NCBI GenBank assembly: GCA_019155205.2 | Contig: JAHNZQ020000172.1 | Location: 1,955,740-2,002,997, forward strand | DNA: 47,258 nucleotides | Source of the DNA: Gracilaria vermiculophylla | Taxonomy: Eukaryota; Rhodophyta; Florideophyceae; Gracilariales; Gracilariaceae | Direction: 5' to 3' | Shown here: positions 40,433 to 47,258 of the stretch, piece after piece | Position numbering within the stretch: the stretch's first letter is position 1 | Layout of the letters: every line of letters starts with the position of its first letter | Program-made: the position numbers and the translations under genes | Notes under the pieces: generated by a model | What the model was told of the DNA's origin: nothing | The model's database searches: none | The model's input: the letters and a program-made list of their open reading frames with translations, nothing else

Positions 40433-41618
40433 AGGTGGTCTCCGGTATCCGCTGTCGCGAGCCGAGGGAATTCATAAAGAGGATCCGCAAACACAAAGCA
40501 GAAGGGGAGGTTCACTGAGCGGAAAATGCTCCTGCAGGCGCTGCTACGATGCGACCTGGGGATCGGCGGCTTAGAAACCTGAGTTGATCGACGAGAGACT
40601 CCAACCGGAAAAAAAGATGAAGACTCAAGGGTGCTTGTCTTTACTTCCCCAAAAGGTGGGGCTCAACCGGCAGATTAAGTATCAAGCCGGGAGCCCGCCT
40701 CGGGAGGTCTCACTACTGCAGTAATTACCTTCGTAAATTAAGAAAAATAAATATATATTCTAATGTCTTTTAAGGATACTGTAGCACACTCGGGCGGGAT
40801 TATGCACCACGTGTCCCAGCTAATAAAAGACGAGCCCTCCTCAGGAATATTATACCAGAAGGCCAAACCACCCTATTTCCTTAGGAGCCACTATACTACA
40901 TACCCCATTTCCTAAATTGCACCACGTCCTCGAGGTGCATCTTCCGATTTCTTGATCCCCAGGGTGGCTCCTATCGGTGTGGAGGCAAGTGCGGCCTCTG
41001 GCGGTTTGCATATTCTCTCTTCAGGCGTTCCTTCCTTTTTCCATACTCCTGCGCGGCGAACTGCCGCGGGCTCGCGTTTCATCCCTTGCGGCGTTTGTGG
41101 GCCCTGCTCCTCCTTAACCCGGCTGCATCTGCTCTTTTCTGCTGTCACCCGTTGGTGCTGCCGTGCCAGTCGGTAACGCGAGTGTCCGCGTCTTCCGGCA
41201 TAACGTGCGCGGTGCAAGCGCGCAACTTCTGTGTACGGAGCGTGGGTCAGTCTTGAGGGGATACTGACCCTCTGGAGGCACTCGCCACTCCGACTCCTTC
41301 GAGGCTACTTTTTTTGGAAACACCCGCTTCCTCGCGTCCGCTCATTCAATCTCCGTGAAGGTGCCAGACTCATAATCTTCTTGTCCGCAGCCCCGTCGTT
41401 CTCCGTTGGAAATAAACGCCCGCCTGGTGATAGTACTCCATAACTCGCCTGATTCCGGTCGCCCGGCTTCTCCTCGAATTTTACGATGGCGGCTTGACGT
41501 GGCTCCCTCCTCAGTGGTGCATTTCACTACGAATCGTTCCCCAAGTGGTGTCAAATCTCTCTCCTCAGGTGCTACCACGCGTTTGATCGCCATCCACCCG
41601 GCTTCGTACACCTTCGGC
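40433..41618. other. Stretch between family A remnant and chromodomain ORF
   Basis: GC-rich in its second half, with overlapping open frames on both strands (for example 40912-41217 on -, 40952-41176 on +). A Cys-rich run, CGVCGPCSSL, occurs in a plus-strand frame at about 41088, but there is no zinc motif that I can complete. The frame of the chromodomain ORF is open from about 41376 without an ATG before 41619. It may be the 5' internal part of the family D element; no 5' LTR is seen. Confidence 0.35.
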
Positions 41619-42893
41619 ATGTCTTCTCCGACTCCAGCGCCTGGATTTCCTTCAAATCCTGAGGTGTATCACACCTCGACCAGGGCACCGTTCCGTCCAG
41701 GAGAGTATTTCGATCATCGCGCCACGCGGGTATTTGTCCCGTTCCACGATAGGCGCGTGAGTCTCCCATGTCCCGTGGAGGATCACATTCACCACTTAGG
41801 CCCATACCTTCAGGCGATGCGATTCCTCGCCGTACCGGAGATTGCGTTGAACGACCAGAAGCGATACCGCGTGGATGCATATCGTGCCCACTGGCTTCAT
41901 ACTCCGGTACATGGTGACAACGCTTCAACCATGGTGGGACACTGCGATACTCCATACCTGAGGTGCGCTGAGGAACGAGAGGTCCAGGCGCGACTCCAGG
42001 TACTGCTCCACAAGGAGAGCTCGCACCAGAGAGCGGAGCGAACCGGAAGCATTGCCGATGGGCGCTCTGCCCTCGTGGTGTTGCCCTTCGATCCCCCATA
42101 CGATGGCCTCTACCGGCCCAATCGGAATCGATGGGGGATACACCTAGCGGAGGAAACTCGAGTGCGCACCGCTTTTGGGTACTTCTATGGGTGGCATAAC
42201 ACGGAATTCCATTATATTCCTTTCAGGCAACGTCCGAAGTACTACCTCAAGGTGCATGACTCCTGGAGGGACCACTGGGTATCTCCGCACCTCTGCGCGG
42301 CGACGCCCATGACCTTCGCGTATCATACCTCCTAGGTCCTGAATCCCCATGACTCTCTAGGGCGGTATGTCATGTTGGTCGCCTCGACGGAGTTCGCGGT
42401 CGGCACCCTGATGGCGTATCTCCAAGCAGCGGACGAAGGCGTAGCCTCCTACACTCGATGCTGCGATGGCCACCTCTACTGGGACTCGTCATATCAGCCG
42501 ACCACCGGGCGTTTGCTCCCCTTGTCGGCGTCCATCATACGGGTCCTGCGCTCCTTTGGCATCCGAAACCAGGTTTAGGGCACCGCATGGAGTGAGTCCG
42601 AGGTGGAGATGCTATCGGATTACAATCTTCAGGTGGCGTGGAATGACAAGCCGGGTTTCCTCTGGCGCTTTTGCAGAGAGCCCTCAGGCCCCTTGGCCAT
42701 CGTTATCAACATTTAGGGCGTCGTAGAATAAGAAGTGGAACGCATTCTAGACAAACGGCGAGCCAATCGACGCGTTTACTACCTCACGCACTTCTGCAGC
42801 GATGGCGCATCCGATGCCATTTGGCTACTGCACGCCGCGCTCAAGGACTGCTGCGCGAGATTTACCGAGTTAAACGTGCAGCACAAGCATCAT
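41619..42893 (+). pseudogene. Unfamiliar 425-codon ORF ending in a chromodomain, four stops
   Basis: One frame is maintained from ATG 41619 (MSSPTPAPGFPSN) to TGA 42891-42893. It is interrupted by TAG 42333, TAG 42576, TAG at about 42714 and TAA at about 42729, with no frameshift. The first ~350 residues match no family I know; they are rich in Tyr, His, Arg and Trp (WGIHLAEETRVRTAFGYFYG, YIPFRQRPKYYLKVHDSW). The last ~55 residues read as a chromodomain: EVERILDKRRANRRVYYLTHF, then SDAIWLLHAALKDC. The TAA replaces the residue where the first aromatic-cage Tyr is expected. No integrase catalytic motif precedes it. A polypurine tract and a family D LTR follow within 32 bases, so it is probably the last ORF of an LTR element. 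Confidence 0.6.
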
Positions 42894-42913
42894 TGAGGAC
42901 AGATCCGTCCGAA

Positions 42914-42924
42914 ATGGAGGCGAT
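42914..42924 (+). other. Polypurine tract of the family D element
   Basis: ATGGAGGCGAT directly precedes the LTR start. The same GGAGGCGA core directly precedes the family D LTR at 4971-5322 on the other strand. Shared sequence outside the LTR argues that both are 3' LTRs of one family. Confidence 0.65.
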
Positions 42925-43278
42925 TGCTAGAAACATAAGCCACGAACCCTAGTGCTTCTAGTGAGTCACGCTACGTACTACAAGCGTTTTCCCCGCACGT
43001 CGCAATATGACGAATTGGAACATTTCAATTTGTACGCACGACGTTTGGTTCAAGGCACGTCGCAACAGTGCGTCGTGTACTTCAAGCACTTCAAGCAGGC
43101 GTCACATAGTTCAAGCGCACAACGACAAAGTGCCGTGCGATACGAACGTTCAAGTAAATGAAGTAGAATGTAAGACGACAAAAATCTATTTTAAGGAAGC
43201 ACTATGAAAACACAACGGTACCCACTTCTGAGAAGGGCGATGGCCCGGCTAGACTTCTTTCAAATCTCCTGTATTACA
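42925..43278 (+). mobile_element. 3' LTR, family D (plus orientation)
   Basis: It is 354 bp long, from TGCTAGAAAC to CTCCTGTATTACA. It aligns end to end with the reverse complement of 4971-5322 (352 bp); the best-conserved part runs from ACGACGTTTGGTTCAAG to GTTCAAGTAAATGAAG. The inner TATA-type box is ACTATGAAAACAC here. The start has lost the exact TGTAACA terminus, so this copy is the more decayed one. The flanks give no target duplication. Confidence 0.8.
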
Positions 43279-44481
43279 TCATGACTTTCCAACGCCGGCA
43301 TACTTGTATTAATGAGAGATCATTGCGTAGGTTGTTCAATTGTTTACAGCCGGGATAAGCTATGGGTGGATGAAACGGTATAAATTTCAAATGGCAGAAA
43401 GCATTTATTGCTGAATCTGGATGGGTATTTTAGTCAGATCCAGTATTTTAAGTTACTTTCCTGCGAGAAAAGCATATTTTAGTTGTGGCTTTCCGATTGC
43501 ACTTCAGTCTCATTATTCAGCTGCTGGACTTTTTTGTTTTCAACGCATTCGAATTGTACATATAGCGGGAGTTACATGAAAAAACCAGGGTGAAGTTCTT
43601 TATTGACGAATTGTACAGCTGTGACGCTTTTGGAATTGATGACTGTGAATAAGATCTGAAGTTTGCGTCGGAAGATATGCCTGCAGGTTCACGACAAAGA
43701 AGCCGCAGGCATGAATACAATCGAGCATGCAGATGTATGGATAATACAAATGAGCGCGACAATCTTTCGATGATTTCTCTTGTTATAATATCTTGAAAAA
43801 CTCCAGAAGCCTAGTAAAAACACAGATGTTTACGAACGTGGCTCGGTAGAAGTAAACTATTCGAATGGGTGACATTTGACCGTGGATTCTGTACTGAATG
43901 TTTTAAAAAAAAGAACCACAGGCATGTTCTACATTAAAAGCGCTGCAGAGCCCCATCGTCTCTTTTTCCTCGCTCCGCACAGAAAAGTGTTAATGGAGCA
44001 ATTAGTGTAGACTCACAAGCAGAGAGGCAAGATTTCTGCTTTCCGTGCTGCCCGAAAATGCGCTTTGAACTGTGATCATCAAAATCAGTTGGTTGTTAAC
44101 TCTACAGATGCAGCGAATGATGGAAATGGAACGTACGTCGGCCAATCGTCCGTGGTCGATCTCAAATATTGAAATAACGGAGGTGCTTTTAAATTGTGTA
44201 GCATTATATAGGCTCTTTAGGCGCGGATTTCGTTTTTGCACAGGAGCTGGGCACGCGCGACAAATTAAACTTTTATGCGAAAACAGTAATATTTGGAACG
44301 CTAGAGTTTTTCGTTTTCTACAGATTTTATGTTCTGTTTTAGAAACCTAGGTTTTGTTAACAGAAAACGAGACAGCCAGCTTTTTTATGACTAATCGATT
44401 TTTAGGAGTGCTGCTATAATACGGACACAAACTCGGCTTCACTAGCTAAGTTTGCAGTCAAATTAATTTTCGAACACATCA
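43279..44481. other. Intergenic stretch, no recognised gene
   Basis: Short open frames on both strands (60-92 codons) carry no recognisable motif. No repeat shared with the rest of the window is seen. Confidence 0.5.
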
Positions 44482-45005
44482 CAATGTGTTTCGAAATCAA
44501 ATTACCCTTAATGAGTGCGCTAAACCTGTACTGCACGCTAAGTTTTGCGAATCGTTTATGTAGAATAGTTTCAAGAAGATATGTACACCGTCTGCTTTCC
44601 AATAGAAATGGCTCAAGATCCTTTAATTGTCAAGCAAGAACAACCTCAAATCATCAAGTTAAACACCACTCAAAACTGTAACAGTGCTATTGCGCAAATG
44701 CTGAAGTGTTCTAGAGTCTTAATTGCTAATGTTCTCTGAACTCCAGCTCGTTATGGATTAAAATAACCTCCAGCACGCCTTAAAAACCGCAATTCAACAG
44801 ACAACAAAGATATTAAACATGAGATTTGCAAATAAAAAGTTTCTTGCAAAACAATTGGACGTAACCTTAATCTGAACGCTTCTAAGTAAACTATATGGAG
44901 AATGACAAAAAAGACAAATTTATTCAAGTACAAAAAAATGAAAAATCGTTTTCTGCAAGATCATCACAAGAAAAAGAAGGTTGACTGGTGTGCTGGAAAA
45001 GAGTA
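44482..45005 (+). mobile_element. Tc1/mariner element, 5' half only (Tc1-4)
   Basis: The left end (CAATGTGTTTCGAAATCAAATTACCC) matches the TIR of the copies at 13.8 and 27.9 kb, as do the inner words TTTCAAGAAGATATGTACACCGTCTGC. ATG 44608 begins MAQDPLIVKQEQPQIIKLNT, the helix-turn-helix part, which ends at TGA 44738-44740. Similarity continues in broken frames to GGTGTGCTGGAAAAG at about 45000, then stops abruptly. The catalytic domain and right end are missing. Confidence 0.82.
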
Positions 45006-46664
45006 TTGTAAAGTACGCTTTTCCAGATACTACGCCAAGTCGTAAAGCGCCGCTAGTTTGTGAATTAAATGATTTGGGTTTCCATGTCTTTCGTGAACAT
45101 GCTTTCTTGGTGCATACAAACATTGAATCCATGTAAGTTTACGAAATTTTACGATACTTCGATAATATTACCTTAAAAACCCACATCCTTATTTCCTCCT
45201 GTAGCACGCAAAAGAGGGCACGTAAAACGCCAAGCTATTGCCTAATATCATTTCTTTTGTCGAGGTGTTTCGATTTATTCTGTTTCTCTTCTTCTGTTGA
45301 AATTGATGAGGAGGTAGAGCAGAAATGGGTCATATTTGGGAAACTCTCGTCCACTTAAATGTATGAAACGTCACTGCATGTAGATTTAGATACCCGTTTA
45401 TATGGTGTTGATAGAAGAAATTGGAATTCGTTGAACAGAATATATACGTGAACGACGGCGACGTTTCCAACAGTGTTTCGTCGTTTTTTGTTTAAAATCT
45501 TCCAGCAAACCAATGCCGTATTCAGAGATCTCTGCCACGTACTGTCTCAACGGATATTTTTACTAGCATGCCATGTTTTGTGTTTTGGAACTGCCCTGGG
45601 AGAGCAACGGGACAATGTTTCCATATCGCATGTCAGCAGTCCACGGCACCTACGCATTCCCATAATCCCACTTCATTAAAGAGCTGTTCGATTCAAATAC
45701 TTTCTCGCATTTGCGATATGTGGTTCAGATACGTTGGGCTATATATATGTAGATCGCAGTCGCAAAAACGTAATATGCAGAACCTCGTGGACAGATTCGG
45801 GACTCATTCTGGATCCATTATCGAAATCATCGGAGCTTCGGTTTGTAAACAAGAAACCTAAAGACGCTAGAAATTTGATTCTTGAAGGATAATCTAAAAT
45901 AAAATGCTTTTTTTCTTTTGTGCAAATATACAAAGGAAATGCTGCATGAGATTGAGCGAAATTGTTTCAAAGCATAAATGTTTTACTTCATGTGCTCAGA
46001 TAATCGTCAACCCAAAGTGAGCGGGCTCTTTGTATGGTTATAGGAAATTTCACCAGACCTTTGTATTTGTCTTTCTTGTTTTTTGATACACTTCACACTT
46101 TATGTGTTTAGGCACTGAGGCAAAATGTTGATGTTTAGAATTTGTTGTTTCAGCTGTAAAAGAAGTGTTGAGTCCTCCGTATCGTCGTCCATTAAATATT
46201 TTAATAGCTCGTAGCAGCTTATCGCCAGTCTTTTGGTTTCAATCCAATTTGGAGTAGAAGCAAAGCGCCAGAGTTTACTAAGCCGACGTTCTTGCTGCCC
46301 ACACGAGTGCCAAGTCCTTTACTGGAAGAGAAAAACATAATTTCAAATGTTGGATTTTTTACTTAAGTTTTTGAGCCTTTTGAATAAATGGTCAGAGTTT
46401 AACCTTGAACTCCGATGCTCGTAATCCAGCCTCAGTTTTCGAGGTCCACCAATGGAGGTCCTTGCTGTTCCGCTACCCGTCGTGCCACCGTCGCTGCACA
46501 TTTGCCAACGTTTGCCTCGCTGCCCCCCCCTCTTCGCTGAGCGCCCCTTCTCGTGCCACCTCCACCGTCGTTCCACTTTCGCTGCACCTTTTGCCCACGT
46601 CCAATGTACTGCCGCCGCAAAACCGTTGCTGCACCATCGCCCTAGTCTGCCGCGTCGCGCCAAC
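45006..46664. other. Intergenic stretch and 5' side of the membrane-protein gene
   Basis: 45.0-46.3 kb shows only short frames without motifs (for example 45568-45861 on +). From 46.4 kb the sequence becomes GC- and pyrimidine-rich with repeated CCACCGTCGCTGCAC-like words, probably the leader or promoter of the following gene. Frames open through this leader (46405 onwards) have no domain and are probably not translated. Confidence 0.4.
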
Positions 46665-46967
46665 ATGTGCACCATTCCGCTCGACTCGCGCTTCGTCAAC
46701 GCCATTGTCTTCATCGTCGTCGATGTCATCTGCTTCATGCTTATCATCTCCAATTTCTTTCACCACGTGCACGCCGCGCACGTCGCCCGCCTACTTCGCA
46801 ACTGCGACACGCTCAAGCTGCGCGAGTCGCGCATGTCCGCCTTCCTACCCTCGATTCTGTGCGACAACCACCCGTTCACCCGCTTCCTGCAGCTCTCGTA
46901 CTTTGTGATCATTGCCGTCGTGTTCGCCCTCACCCTGTCCATCAACGGCGAGACCACCATATTGTAA
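46665..46967 (+). CDS. Small membrane-protein gene, cut off by an LTR
   Basis: From ATG 46665 (MCTIPLDSRFVNA) the frame encodes about 100 residues. Hydrophobic helix 1 (residues ~12-32) reads VFIVVDVICFMLIISNFF. A His/Arg-rich loop with ARLLRNCDTLKLRESRMSAF follows, then a second helix (~77-95), YFVIIAVVFALTLSI. The stop (TAA 46965-46967) belongs to the family A LTR that starts at 46963, so the native C-terminus has been lost or displaced. The earlier in-frame ATG at 46452 adds a low-complexity Pro/His/Arg stretch, so I prefer 46665. Likely an integral membrane protein of unknown function; I do not recognise the family. Composition fits the other host gene at 20-21 kb. Confidence 0.5.
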   Translation: MCTIPLDSRFVNAIVFIVVDVICFMLIISNFFHHVHAAHVARLLRNCDTLKLRESRMSAFLPSILCDNHPFTRFLQLSYFVIIAVVFALTLSINGETTIL

Positions 46968-47243
46968 ATAGGTGTAGTACAGAGCTTAGGATAGACTTGA
47001 ATAAATGCAAAGTTGATTTATCTTGATGACTCGGCTTACCTTCTATCATTCATCAAACCTGGTATACAATTGTTCCTTATATACTGTTCTGGTAAGGTTC
47101 TATGGCCTTCTAGACCTTCTAACAATGTCTGTCACAAAGCATCTAGAACATTCTCAACAATTCTTCTATAGAATATTCTAGAACCATCTGGACTTTTCTA
47201 GTTTCTAGTTGCTTCTAGGAAGCTTCCAATGGCTTCTACAACA
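46963..47243 (-). mobile_element. Family A copia 3' LTR, element continues beyond the window
   Basis: This is a 281-bp LTR reading TGTTGTAGAAGCC to CTATTTACA on the minus strand, with TG..CA ends. Next to its start, the minus strand has GAGGGGAGG (plus 47244-47252), a clear polypurine tract, so this is the 3' LTR and the body lies to the right. A TATA-type box, CAGTATATAAGGAAC, is at about plus 47071-47085. It is nearly identical to 34627-34750, indicating recent activity. The left neighbour is the interrupted membrane-protein frame; the 5 bases before it, CATAT, are the expected target duplication. Confidence 0.9.
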
Positions 47244-47252
47244 CCTCCCCTC
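47244..47252 (-). other. Polypurine tract of the family A element
   Basis: The minus strand reads GAGGGGAGG immediately before TGTTGTAG. It primes plus-strand DNA synthesis in LTR elements and fixes the orientation and the 3' identity of the adjacent LTR. Confidence 0.85.
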
Positions 47253-47258
47253 AACTAG

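Noticed and set aside
40912..41217. 101-codon basic minus-strand frame
   Set aside because: GC-rich sequence is open in several frames at once here, and there is no conserved motif or partner copy.
46405..46908. 167-codon Ser/Pro-rich frame overlapping the membrane-protein gene
   Set aside because: It is in another frame of the same GC-rich DNA, low in complexity, and lacks the clear two-helix pattern seen in the chosen frame.

Overview
The window looks like a repeat-rich, gene-poor stretch of a eukaryotic nuclear genome. Nearly everything recognisable is transposon-derived: three Ty1/copia families plus a fourth copia polyprotein, three Ty3/gypsy-type elements or fragments, an LTR family tied to a chromodomain ORF, and five Tc1/mariner relics. 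Only about four candidate host genes are visible, and all appear intronless. The Cys-rich secreted protein at 20.2-21.2 kb has a C-terminal module that I recall from a large family of hypothetical proteins in red algae (Chondrus crispus type). A florideophyte red alga is therefore my best guess, but this rests on memory and was not tested.

Layout, left to right. 1-3.1 kb: a copia polyprotein on +, open at the window edge and broken by one in-frame TGA. 3.4-3.9 kb: the tail of a gypsy integrase on -. 3.9-4.75 kb: an internally deleted Tc1 element. 4.97-5.32 kb: a 352-bp LTR (family D, -). 5.72-10.90 kb: a near full-length but decayed chromodomain gypsy element with two ~390-bp LTRs. 10.9-12.1 kb: the 5' half of a copia element on - (LTR, primer-binding site, gag with zinc knuckle, protease motif). 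12.4-15.06 kb: two Tc1 relics. 15.6-16.5 kb: a GC-rich island without a firm gene. 20.25-21.25 kb: the secreted protein gene (-). 24.8 kb and 29.6-30.1 kb: two convergent paralogous zinc-finger genes, each of 181 codons, with a Tc1 element between them.

31.4-40.4 kb is a nest of insertions. A gypsy element is cut by a copia element (family A). The LTR of that element is split by a second copia element (family B, flanked by TCTGTA repeats). The 3' LTR of B is in turn split by a younger family A LTR running into a 100-N assembly gap. 41.6-43.28 kb holds a 425-codon decayed ORF ending in a chromodomain, followed by a polypurine tract and a second family D LTR. 44.5 kb holds a truncated Tc1 element. 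At the right edge, a small membrane-protein gene (46.67 kb) is cut off by the 3' LTR of another family A element whose body lies beyond the window.

How the parts relate: there is no operon-like or pathway logic. The region is a graveyard shaped by successive waves of LTR elements. Three copia families appear to be primed by an initiator-tRNA-Met fragment, as judged from their primer-binding sites. Almost every transposon frame carries stops or shifts, so any present mobility would need trans-acting proteins. No alignment, database search or expression data were available. Homology calls come from reading motifs in the translated sequence.
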